Below are positions 1-5,647 of a stretch of 5,686 bases of DNA, one piece after another. Each line of letters opens with the position of its first letter. Position 1 is the stretch's first letter. The stretch lies in contig USEU01000081.1 of assembly GCA_900553805.1 (NCBI GenBank), forward strand, positions 1 to 5,686, written 5' to 3'. The notes below the pieces were generated by a model. The model saw only the letters and a program-made list of their open reading frames with translations, was not told where the DNA came from and made no database searches. The DNA comes from an uncultured Eubacteriales bacterium (GTDB lineage: Bacteria > Bacillota > Clostridia > Oscillospirales > Oscillospiraceae). The translations under genes and the position numbers were made by a program.

Positions 1-17
1 ATCATTACTATCTTGAT

Positions 18-54
18 TCGCTGCGCGGAGCACCACCCCCAAAGGGGGCAGCGA
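18..54. other. Hairpin upstream of the thyA promoter
   Basis: An imperfect inverted repeat: the outer arms TCGCTGC (18-24) and GCAGCGA (48-54) pair, and inside them CCCCC (36-40) faces GGGGG (44-48) across an AAA loop, leaving bases 25-35 bulged (G48 can belong to only one helix). It lies before the promoter, so it is not part of the thyA transcript. It could be the tail of a terminator for a gene left of the window, but only a poor T-rich stretch (TTCTTATT, 59-66) follows. The rest of bases 1-60 holds no gene that I can see. Confidence 0.4.
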
Positions 55-65
55 GAGAATTCTTA

Positions 66-94
66 TTGCGGCCTGAGTGGAACTATGATATAAT
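66..94 (+). promoter_or_regulatory. Probable sigma-A promoter of the thyA-dfrA pair (extended -10)
   Basis: A perfect -10 box TATAAT lies at 89-94 and is preceded by TGA at 86-88, giving the extended -10 form TGnTATAAT. The matching -35 position 17 bases upstream (66-71) reads TTGCGG, which keeps only the TTG of the consensus; an extended -10 commonly compensates for a weak -35. Transcription would begin near base 101, leaving a leader of about 26 bases that holds the purine-rich ribosome binding site AGGAAAGGA (107-115). Confidence 0.7.
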
Positions 95-126
95 CCGAAA
101 AGCAAAAGGAAAGGACGGGCGCGGCC

Positions 127-957
127 ATGAGCAAGGCGGATGAAATTTACCGGGCAACCTGCCGGGATATACTGGAGAACGGCTTTTCGGACGAAAATCT
201 GGAGGTGCGCCCCCACTGGGCGGACGGGACACCGGCCCATACCATCAAGAAATTCGGCGTGGTGAACCGCTATAACCTGGCGGAGGAATTCCCCATTATG
301 ACCCTGCGCCGCACCTACTGGAAAAGCGCCGTGGACGAGCTGCTGTGGATCTGGCAGAAGAAGTCCAACCGCATCTGCGACCTGGGCAGCCACGTCTGGG
401 ACGAATGGGCGGGAGCGGACGGCACCATCGGCAAGGCCTACGGTTACCAGCTGGGCATCAAGCACCAGTACAAGGAGGGCATGTTCGACCAGGTGGATCG
501 GGTGCTGTATGACCTGAAGCACAACCCCGCCTCCCGCCGCATCCTGACCAATATCTACAATTTCCAGGACCTGCACGAAATGAACCTGTATCCCTGCGCC
601 TACTCCATGACCTTCAACGTCACCGGCGACACCCTGAACGCCATTCTCAACCAGCGCAGCCAGGATATGCTCACCGCCAACAACTGGAATGTGGTGCAGT
701 ACGCGGTGCTGACCCACATAATGGCCCAGGTGTCCGGCCTGAAGGTGGGCGAGCTGGTGCATGTGATCGCCGACTGCCACATCTATGACCGGCACATCCC
801 CGCCGTCAAGGCCATGCTGGAAAAGCCCGGCTTCGACGCGCCCACCTTCAAAATGGACGGAAGCATCACGGATTTTTATAAATTCACCAAGGATTCCTTC
901 CGAATGGAAAACTACCGATATCATGAATTCCCGTTCGAGATCCCCATGGCGATATGA
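127..957 (+). CDS. thyA: Thymidylate synthase (ThyA type)
   Basis: Makes dTMP from dUMP using 5,10-methylene-tetrahydrofolate, releasing dihydrofolate; a cytosolic homodimer in the known family. The 276-residue product is full length. The catalytic cysteine is Cys157 in LYPCAY, the dimer-crossing phosphate-binding arginines are Arg137-Arg138 in SRRIL, and the nucleotide-binding block NQRSQD (175-180), Asn188 in NWNVVQY and the DCHIY motif (216-220) are all present. The residue after the catalytic cysteine is Ala instead of the His found in E. coli; from memory the Bacillus subtilis ThyA (phi3T-like) group also lacks this His, and the overall pattern resembles that group. The ATG at 127 is preceded by an AGGAAAGGA site with a rather long 11-base spacing. 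Dihydrofolate reductase follows after 10 bases, which recycles the dihydrofolate made here. No frameshift or truncation. Confidence 0.97.
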   Translation: MSKADEIYRATCRDILENGFSDENLEVRPHWADGTPAHTIKKFGVVNRYNLAEEFPIMTLRRTYWKSAVDELLWIWQKKSNRICDLGSHVWDEWAGADGTIGKAYGYQLGIKHQYKEGMFDQVDRVLYDLKHNPASRRILTNIYNFQDLHEMNLYPCAYSMTFNVTGDTLNAILNQRSQDMLTANNWNVVQYAVLTHIMAQVSGLKVGELVHVIADCHIYDRHIPAVKAMLEKPGFDAPTFKMDGSITDFYKFTKDSFRMENYRYHEFPFEIPMAI

Positions 958-967
958 GGGACGCGGT

Positions 968-1450
968 ATGGATCTGATTGCAGCTGTATATGACGACTGG
1001 GGCATCGGCCGGGATGGCACCCAGCCCATCGCCCTGTCCGCCGACCGTAAATTCTTCCGCCAGACCACCAAGGGGGCCATGGTGATCGTGGGGCGGCGCA
1101 CCATCGACGATTTCCCGGACAGAAAGCCTCTGCCCGGCCGGGTGAACGTGGCTCTGACCCGAAGCGCGGATGAAATTCCCGGCTTCACCCTCTGCCGCAC
1201 CCCCGAAGCGGCGGCAGCGCTGGCCCAGGGGCGGGATGCCTTCGTTATCGGCGGCGGCTCCGTCTACCGCGCTCTGCTGCCCTACTGCACCCGCGCCTAT
1301 ATTACCAAGGTGCATGCCTGCCCCGCCTCCGATACGTTCCTCCCCGATCTGGACGAGGACAGAAAATGGCAGCTGCAGGAGGTCCTCCGATCCGGCGAGG
1401 AAAACGGCATCCAGTACGAAATGTGCCTGTACACCCGTATGGCACCATAG
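968..1450 (+). CDS. Dihydrofolate reductase
   Basis: NADPH-dependent reduction of dihydrofolate to tetrahydrofolate, needed to restore the cofactor consumed by the upstream thymidylate synthase. The product is 160 residues, normal for bacterial DHFR. Visible landmarks: N-terminal strand and Met20-type loop (IAAVYDDWGIG, 4-14), acidic active-site residue Asp26 in SADRKFF, cofactor motif VGRRT (41-45), PLPGR with the folate-carboxylate arginine Arg58, the VIGGGSVY glycine motif (93-100), and YITKV with Thr113. The position of the usual Trp in the 'PW' motif is Ile21, so the substrate site is somewhat divergent. The start at 968 is chosen because GAGGG (956-960), overlapping the thyA stop, sits 7 bases upstream; the open frame runs back to 785 but that part lies inside thyA and has no site of its own. 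Usual names are dfrA or folA. The gene ends 8 bases before a strong terminator. Confidence 0.95.
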   Translation: MDLIAAVYDDWGIGRDGTQPIALSADRKFFRQTTKGAMVIVGRRTIDDFPDRKPLPGRVNVALTRSADEIPGFTLCRTPEAAAALAQGRDAFVIGGGSVYRALLPYCTRAYITKVHACPASDTFLPDLDEDRKWQLQEVLRSGEENGIQYEMCLYTRMAP

Positions 1451-1458
1451 AAAATGAC

Positions 1459-1496
1459 AAAAAGTCGAACCGCGTTTGCCTGCGGTTCGACTTTTT
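1459..1496. terminator. Bidirectional intrinsic terminator between convergent operons
   Basis: A perfect 15-base inverted repeat (1459-1473 with 1482-1496) around an 8-base loop. Each arm begins or ends with five A/T pairs (AAAAAG ... CTTTTT), so the hairpin is followed by a T-tract on either strand. It ends the thyA-dfrA transcript on the plus strand and can end the four-gene ygiQ operon arriving on the minus strand. Confidence 0.92.
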
Positions 1497-1497
1497 G

Positions 1498-1580
1498 GGA
1501 AGCTCTGATTCAATCGGCAAGAGCTGTGAGTGGACGAAAAAGATCCGCTCACAGCCGCAGACGATTGATTCAGAGCTTCC
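1498..1580. repeat. 83-base near-palindrome, possible miniature inverted-repeat element
   Basis: The outer arms 1498-1516 and 1562-1580 pair over 19 bases with one mismatch (T1509/T1569). After a 6 x 6 base internal loop, a second helix of 12 bases forms between 1523-1534 and 1544-1555, with one T-G pair and a 9-base loop (CGAAAAAGA, 1535-1543). The ends read GGAAGCTC ... GAGCTTCC. It lacks a T-tract of its own and lies between the terminator and the tandem stop codons of the radical SAM gene, so it would be in the 3' untranslated part of that mRNA. There is no open reading frame inside and no convincing target duplication. It could be a non-autonomous mobile element, a repeated extragenic palindrome or a 3' stabilising hairpin; sequence alone does not decide. 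Confidence 0.6.
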
Positions 1581-1584
1581 TTTA

Positions 1585-3504
1585 TTATCGCTTTTTGTCG
1601 CTTCCCGGCCTTCGGCCGGCTTTGCCGGGCGGGGGAGCGGGGCGCTTTCCTGTCTGCTTGCCGGGGGCCTTGGGCGGCGCTTTCCTGGGCGGCGCGCTCT
1701 GGCTGGCGGGACGGGGCGGGACGGCGCGGATCAGGCACTTGGGGCCGGAGCCGATCAGATCCTCCCGGTGGGCGGCCAGCAGGGCCTCCTTGACCAGATA
1801 ATAGTTCTTGGGGTTGCGGTACTGGATCAGCGCCCGCTGCATGGCCTTCTCGTGGGGGTCGGTGGGCACGTAGACCCGCTCCATGGTGCGCGGGTCCAGG
1901 CCGGTGTAATACATCACCGTGGACAGGGTGGAAGGGGTGGGATAGAAGTCCTGCACCTGCTCCGGGTTGTAGCCCATGTCCCGGATGTACTCCGCCAGCT
2001 CCACCGCCTCCTTCATGGTGGAGCCGGGGTGGCTGGACATGAGGTAGGGCACCAGGTATTGCTCCAGGCCGTATTGCTTGCTCAACGCGAAATACTGCTC
2101 CACAAAGCGGTTGTATACCGCGTTCCGAGGCTTGCCCATGCGGGAGAGCACCGCGTCGGACACATGCTCCGGGGCCACCTTCAGCTGGCCGGAAACGTGG
2201 TACTGCACCAGCTCCCGGAAGAAGGTCTGCTTCTGCTCGGCCAGCAGATAGTCAAACCGAATGCCGCTGCGGATGAATACCTTTTTCACCCCCGGAATTT
2301 TGCGCAGCTTGCGCAGCAGAGCCACATAGTCGGAGTGGTCGGCGTTGATGTTTTTGCAGGGGGCGGGGTACAGGCATTGCCGCCCGCCGCAGGCCCCCTT
2401 GGTCATCTGCTTTTCACAGGCGGGGTGGCGGAAGTTGGCGGTGGGGCCGCCCACGTCGTGGATGTAGCCCTTGAAATCCTTGTCCTTCACCATCTGCTCC
2501 GCTTCCTTGAGAATGGAGTCGTGGCTGCGCACCTGGACGATCCGCCCCTGGTGGAAGGTCAGCGCGCAGAAGGAGCAGGCACCGAAGCAGCCCCGGTTGC
2601 TCACCAGGCTGAATTTGACCTCCTCAATGGCGGGCACACCGCCCAGCTTCTCGTAGCTGGGGTGGTAGGTGCGGCAATAGGGCAGGTCGTACACCGCGTC
2701 CATTTCCGCCATGGTCAGCGGCTTCTGGGGCGGATTCTGCACCACGTATTCCTTGCCGTAGGGTTCCGCCAGCCGCTTGGCGGTAAAGGGGTCGCAGTTG
2801 CCGTACTGCACCCGGAAGGACTGGGCGTAGGCCCGCTTGTCCTTTTTGATCTCTTCATAGGCGGGAAGAACAAGGGTGGGCAGACTGTCGTCCAGGTCGG
2901 CGGTTTTGAATACCGTGCCGTCAATGTAGGTGATGTCCTTCACGTCCATGCCGGCGTTCAGGGCCTCCGCGATCTCCACAATGCTTTTTTCGCCCATGCC
3001 GTACATCAGTAGATCCGCCTGGGAATCCAGCAGAATGGAGCGCTTCATGCTCTCTGACCAATAGTCATAGTGGGCCAGCCGCCGCAGGCTGGCCTCGATG
3101 CCGCCAATGAGGATGGGCACATCCCGATAGGTCTGCCGGATCAGGTTGCAGTAGACTACGGTGGCGTAATCCGGCCGCTTGCCCATCACACCGCCGGGGG
3201 TGAAGGCGTCAGTCTTGCGCCGGTGCTTGGTGACGGAATAGTGGTTGACCATGCTGTCCATATTGCCGCCGCTGACCAGAAAGCCCAGCCGGGGACGGCC
3301 AAAGACATCGATGGATCTGGGATTTTTCCAATCCGGCTGGGAGATGATGCCCACATTGTAGCCGTGGCGCTCCAGAATGCGGCTGATGATGGCATGGCCG
3401 AAGGAGGGATGATCCACATAGGCATCCCCGCATATATATACAAAGTCGCACTGCGTCCAGCCGCGATCCAGCATTTCCTGCTTGGTAACGGGCAGAAATT
3501 CCAT
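1585..3504 (-). CDS. ygiQ: YgiQ-family radical SAM protein (UPF0313)
   Basis: A 639-residue protein of the YgiQ family, radical S-adenosylmethionine enzymes whose reaction is not established to my knowledge. Residues 1 to about 290 form the family-specific N-terminal part (DHPSFGHAII, SGGNMDSMVNHY, GGIEASLRR are typical blocks). The radical SAM core begins near 295 with the 4Fe-4S motif CFGACSFC (Cys306, Cys310, Cys313). A second cysteine group follows at Cys363, Cys372, Cys377 and Cys383 (spacing 8, 4, 5). The family's C-terminal region ends near 595 with GSGPKCLIR, and a basic, proline- and alanine-rich tail (about 595-639) follows, probably disordered. The start is set by AAGGAG 8 bases upstream, overlapping the end of the Nudix gene 5 bases away. 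Two in-frame TAA stops stand in tandem (1585-1587 and 1582-1584). Last gene of the minus-strand operon. Family assignment is firm; function is not known. Confidence 0.95.
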   Translation of the reverse strand: MEFLPVTKQEMLDRGWTQCDFVYICGDAYVDHPSFGHAIISRILERHGYNVGIISQPDWKNPRSIDVFGRPRLGFLVSGGNMDSMVNHYSVTKHRRKTDAFTPGGVMGKRPDYATVVYCNLIRQTYRDVPILIGGIEASLRRLAHYDYWSESMKRSILLDSQADLLMYGMGEKSIVEIAEALNAGMDVKDITYIDGTVFKTADLDDSLPTLVLPAYEEIKKDKRAYAQSFRVQYGNCDPFTAKRLAEPYGKEYVVQNPPQKPLTMAEMDAVYDLPYCRTYHPSYEKLGGVPAIEEVKFSLVSNRGCFGACSFCALTFHQGRIVQVRSHDSILKEAEQMVKDKDFKGYIHDVGGPTANFRHPACEKQMTKGACGGRQCLYPAPCKNINADHSDYVALLRKLRKIPGVKKVFIRSGIRFDYLLAEQKQTFFRELVQYHVSGQLKVAPEHVSDAVLSRMGKPRNAVYNRFVEQYFALSKQYGLEQYLVPYLMSSHPGSTMKEAVELAEYIRDMGYNPEQVQDFYPTPSTLSTVMYYTGLDPRTMERVYVPTDPHEKAMQRALIQYRNPKNYYLVKEALLAAHREDLIGSGPKCLIRAVPPRPASQSAPPRKAPPKAPGKQTGKRPAPPPGKAGRRPGSDKKR

Positions 3505-3509
3505 TGGCG

Positions 3510-4088
3510 TTACTCCTTATTTCCAGGGTAGTCCCGGCGCACCTTGGCCATCAGCTTGGAATAAATGCGCTGATTCATCCAGGCTTCGCTGACCCGCTCC
3601 GGGACCTCGTCCACGGAGAACCAGCCCACGCCGCTGTTCTCGTCCGGCTTGATGAACACCTGCTCGCCGGGGTCGGCCTCAAAGAGATAGGTCACGTTCA
3701 GATGCAGGTGAGAACTGACGTACTGCCCCCGCTTCTCATGGCCGTCCACGGTGAGGATTTCCAGAGAGAAGATATCCGGCGACAGGGCCTTCAGGTGGGT
3801 CAGGCCGCACTCCTCCCGCACCTCCTTTTCCGCCACGGCATGCAGGTTCTCCATCCCGTCGGCGTGGCCGCCCATCCAGGCCCAGGAGCGGTAAATGTTG
3901 TGATAGATCATCAGCACCCTTTGCCGGTCGGGGCTGACCACCCAGGCGGAGGCCGTCAGGTGGGCGGTATTGCAGCGCCGGGAATAGATGTCCACGCCGC
4001 TGTCAAGCCAGCGCAGCAGCTCCTGCTTGTCCCTTTCCTCCTGCTCGTTCTGGGGCAGGAAGGTTTCAATTTGCTGACGCAGCTTCAT
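3510..4088 (-). CDS. Nudix hydrolase
   Basis: A 192-residue cytosolic hydrolase expected to cleave a nucleoside diphosphate linked to another group; the substrate cannot be read from the sequence. The Nudix box spans residues 74-96: Gly74, five residues, Glu80, seven residues, then KEVREECGL, with the metal-binding glutamates Glu89, Glu92 and Glu93. The usual Arg that opens the REUxEE part is Lys88. Before the box lies a helical segment (1-30) and the strand TASAWVVSPDRQRVLMIYH; after it come strands with SSHLHLNVTYLF and a late VGWFSVDEVP motif common in this superfamily. The start at 4088 is chosen because GGAG stands 8 bases upstream (GGAGAAAAAGAA then ATG) and the ATG overlaps the preceding stop as ATGA, suggesting translational coupling. 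The longer open frame up to 4310 only shadows the upstream gene. The ygiQ gene follows after 5 bases. Confidence 0.9.
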   Translation of the reverse strand: MKLRQQIETFLPQNEQEERDKQELLRWLDSGVDIYSRRCNTAHLTASAWVVSPDRQRVLMIYHNIYRSWAWMGGHADGMENLHAVAEKEVREECGLTHLKALSPDIFSLEILTVDGHEKRGQYVSSHLHLNVTYLFEADPGEQVFIKPDENSGVGWFSVDEVPERVSEAWMNQRIYSKLMAKVRRDYPGNKE

Positions 4089-4303
4089 TTCTTTTTCTCC
4101 ACCTTCTGCTTGGTCCCGTCGGGCCGCAGCAGATAGGTGTTGCTCAGCTGGCCCTCCAGGTTGGCCTTTACGGAGTCGATATAGATCCTTCTCAGCTTGT
4201 CCCGCTCGGCCAGCTCCTCCGCCGTCAGCGACTGGGATTTTGCCTTGTGGGCCAGCTCGTTGATCCTGGCGATGACGTCCTTCATTTTCATTGCTTCTTC
4301 CAT
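4085..4303 (-). CDS. DUF896 family protein (YnzC-like)
   Basis: A 72-residue protein of the DUF896/UPF0291 family, known from Bacillus subtilis YnzC, a small two-helix protein of unclear role. The diagnostic stretch is IARINELAHKAKSQ (11-24), followed by LTAEELAERDKLRRIYI, a second helix, and the PDGT turn near 61-64; the C-terminus is a lysine-rich tail ending KVEKKK. The start at 4303 is preferred because TGAGGA, overlapping the stop of the upstream S4-protein gene, lies about 8 bases before it; ATG codons at 4291 and 4285 are possible alternatives that would still leave the domain intact. An in-frame ATG at 4393 lies deep in the upstream gene and is unlikely. Its stop overlaps the Nudix start by 4 bases. 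Family assignment is strong; biological function unknown. Confidence 0.85.
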   Translation of the reverse strand: MEEAMKMKDVIARINELAHKAKSQSLTAEELAERDKLRRIYIDSVKANLEGQLSNTYLLRPDGTKQKVEKKK

Positions 4304-4313
4304 ATTGCATTCC

Positions 4314-5099
4314 TCACACATATTGATGAATGACCACACTGATGCGGTCTTTTTTGGTGGTTCCGTTGATTTTTGCCAGCCTGATCTTGCCAAGCCCCCG
4401 CACGGAGATCTTTGCGCCCTCGCTCACCGGCTTGTCCGGCTTTTCACAGGGCAGACCGTCAATGGCGGCTTTGCCGGCGGTGACATACTGGCTTGCCAGG
4501 CTCCGCCCGATGCGAAAGCCGGAGGAGATCACGCTGTCCAGGCGCAGGGAGGCCAGGGTGTCCCGGATCTCCCTGATTTCCGGCTCCGGCACCCGCACCG
4601 CCGCCAGCGGGATCTGTGCCAGCTGCACATGGGTGCGCCCGGCCCCGGTGAAGCTGGACAGAAGAAAAGAGACGACGCCCTGGGTGACGAAGAAATCGCA
4701 GCTGCCGCTGCCCACGCAGATATCGCCGATGTTCTCCCGGCTGATGCCCGCGCCGATCAGCGCCCCCAGAAAATCCCGGTGGCTGGGGCTGTCCCCCTGA
4801 TAGAATGCGGCCCGCAGGCAGACGACGGGGCTGTCCTCGCCGGTCAGGGCGCTTTCCTCCAGATAATCCGGCAGATAGACCAGCATCTTCCGCTCCGCGT
4901 CCCCATAGCCGCCGAATTCATACAGGCCCTCCGGCGCGCCGAACAGAAACCGGCTCAGCTCCAGCTCCCGGGGGGAGAGAAAGCAGGTGGAGGCCATAAT
5001 ATTTTTGCGCATCCCGGCGTCGATCTTGTCCCAGAGCTTGGCCAGAAGCAGCCGATCCTCCGGGGTTTTTGCAATTTTTTCAATGTTCGTTCGATTCAT
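4314..5099 (-). CDS. ylmH: YlmH-like S4-domain RNA-binding protein
   Basis: A 261-residue protein with the YlmH architecture. Residues 1-175 are the family-specific N-terminal part, including HRDFLGALIGAGISRENIGDI (108-128), the best family signature, and CDFFVT (134-139). An S4 RNA-binding domain covers about 186-245, with RLDSVISSGFRIGRSLASQYV, then GKAAIDG and ISVRGLGKIRL. In Bacillus subtilis ylmH lies beside the sepF-divIVA division genes, and the protein has been reported to bind the 50S subunit in ribosome-associated quality control. Here none of those division neighbours is present; the gene instead heads a run with DUF896, Nudix and YgiQ proteins. The ATG at 5099 has a modest AGGG site 7 bases upstream. 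First gene of the operon, after a 101-base gap that holds a candidate promoter. Confidence 0.9.
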   Translation of the reverse strand: MNRTNIEKIAKTPEDRLLLAKLWDKIDAGMRKNIMASTCFLSPRELELSRFLFGAPEGLYEFGGYGDAERKMLVYLPDYLEESALTGEDSPVVCLRAAFYQGDSPSHRDFLGALIGAGISRENIGDICVGSGSCDFFVTQGVVSFLLSSFTGAGRTHVQLAQIPLAAVRVPEPEIREIRDTLASLRLDSVISSGFRIGRSLASQYVTAGKAAIDGLPCEKPDKPVSEGAKISVRGLGKIRLAKINGTTKKDRISVVIHQYV

Positions 5100-5119
5100 T
5101 ACAGTACCCTGCTAAAAAT

Positions 5120-5149
5120 TTTATTGCCAATAGACAGAGCCGTTGACAA
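5120..5149 (-). promoter_or_regulatory. Candidate promoter of the ylmH-DUF896-Nudix-ygiQ operon
   Basis: Read on the minus strand, TTGTCA (5149-5144, five of six matches to the -35 consensus) is followed after 18 bases by AATAAA (5125-5120, four of six to the -10 consensus) in a locally A/T-rich stretch. Transcription would start near 5113, giving a very short leader of about 14 bases that still contains the AGGG ribosome site. The weak -10 and short leader keep this tentative; the operon may instead be read through from the GNAT gene. Confidence 0.35.
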
Positions 5150-5162
5150 AGCAGACGGTTCG

Positions 5163-5194
5163 GGGTATGACGCGCATGAAGCGCGGTCATGCCC
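5163..5194. other. Hairpin downstream of the GNAT gene
   Basis: An inverted repeat pairs 5163-5175 with 5181-5194 over 13 bases, including one G-T pair and one bulged base, around a 5-base loop (ATGAA). On the minus strand it begins 7 bases after the GNAT stop codon, the right place for a terminator, but no T-tract follows (CGAACCG comes next). It may be a weak terminator or an RNA end-stabilising structure between the GNAT gene and the ylmH operon. Confidence 0.45.
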
Positions 5195-5200
5195 TGATTT

Positions 5201-5647
5201 TCAACGATGGATGTACATCCGGGTCATCTTCGGTTCTCCGTCGCCCTGCACCATGCACAGAAATTCCCAGCCGTATCGCTCGTAAAATCCGACGTGGTCG
5301 GTGATGAGATAAAGCGGCGAAATGTCCTTGCCGCGCATATCCTCCACGACCATGTTCAACAGATGTCCGGCGATCCCTTTGCAGCGGTAGTCCTCTTCGG
5401 TGTAGACGGCGCAGACATTCGGCGCGAGGTCCTTTCGGTCATGAAAGTCGTTTTCAATAACGCCCATGCCGCCAACGATCCTGTCGCCGTCCAAGCAGAG
5501 GTACCAGCCGTATTCCGTTTCTTTGGTCAGATAGTCGTCCATACATGCAAGGTACGCTTCCGTTGGAACGCCCCACTTTTGGTGGAACCACCGGGCGGCA
5601 TCGTTCTTCAGCTCCGGGCGTTCCCGCAGGGTGATATAAGGCAACAC
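5201..5647 (-). CDS. GNAT-family N-acetyltransferase, 5' end uncertain
   Basis: A predicted acetyl-CoA-dependent acetyltransferase; substrate unknown. As called it has 148 residues. The acetyl-CoA pyrophosphate-binding motif is RCKGIA (88-93, the R/QxxGxG/A pattern), preceded by the strand NVCAVYT and followed by helix GHLLNMVVEDM. The strand LYLITDH (112-118) and the late block FYERYGWEF (121-129) are also typical. The start is a GTG at 5647 with TTG at 5644 as an alternative, and no clear ribosome binding site lies upstream. The same frame stays open for 13 more codons to the window edge (5686), so the true start could lie outside. Lies 101 bases upstream of ylmH in the same direction, apparently a separate transcription unit. 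By eye its DNA is less GC-rich than ygiQ, which could hint at a different origin but was not measured. Confidence 0.85.
   Translation of the reverse strand: MLPYITLRERPELKNDAARWFHQKWGVPTEAYLACMDDYLTKETEYGWYLCLDGDRIVGGMGVIENDFHDRKDLAPNVCAVYTEEDYRCKGIAGHLLNMVVEDMRGKDISPLYLITDHVGFYERYGWEFLCMVQGDGEPKMTRMYIHR

Noticed and set aside
785..967. A longer dihydrofolate reductase start inside thyA
   Set aside because: The added residues are thyA read out of frame; the ATG at 968 has a good ribosome site and gives the normal family length.
1459..1580. CRISPR or tandem-repeat array suggested by adjacent inverted repeats
   Set aside because: The two hairpins have unrelated sequences and no direct repeat-spacer periodicity, so they are separate structures.
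1366..3012. A 548-codon open frame on the plus strand
   Set aside because: It lies opposite the ygiQ gene, which has clear family motifs; its translation is rich in Val, Gly, His and Leu as expected of the reverse complement of a GC-rich gene, and it starts inside dfrA and crosses the terminator.
3070..3531. A 153-codon plus-strand open frame opposite the 5' part of ygiQ
   Set aside because: No motif or ribosome site; it is complementary to conserved ygiQ N-terminal coding sequence.
4089..4310. An N-terminal extension of the Nudix protein
   Set aside because: These codons overlap the DUF896 gene in another frame; the ATG at 4088 has a strong ribosome site and an ATGA overlap typical of coupled genes.
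5209..5220. A perfect 12-base palindrome GGATGTACATCC
   Set aside because: It encodes the final residues of the GNAT protein and is short enough to be coincidental; it has no promoter next to it that would make it an operator.
4197..5285. A 362-codon open frame on the plus strand
   Set aside because: It spans the complement of three well-supported minus-strand genes and an intergenic gap, shows no recognisable domain and has the composition of an antisense shadow.
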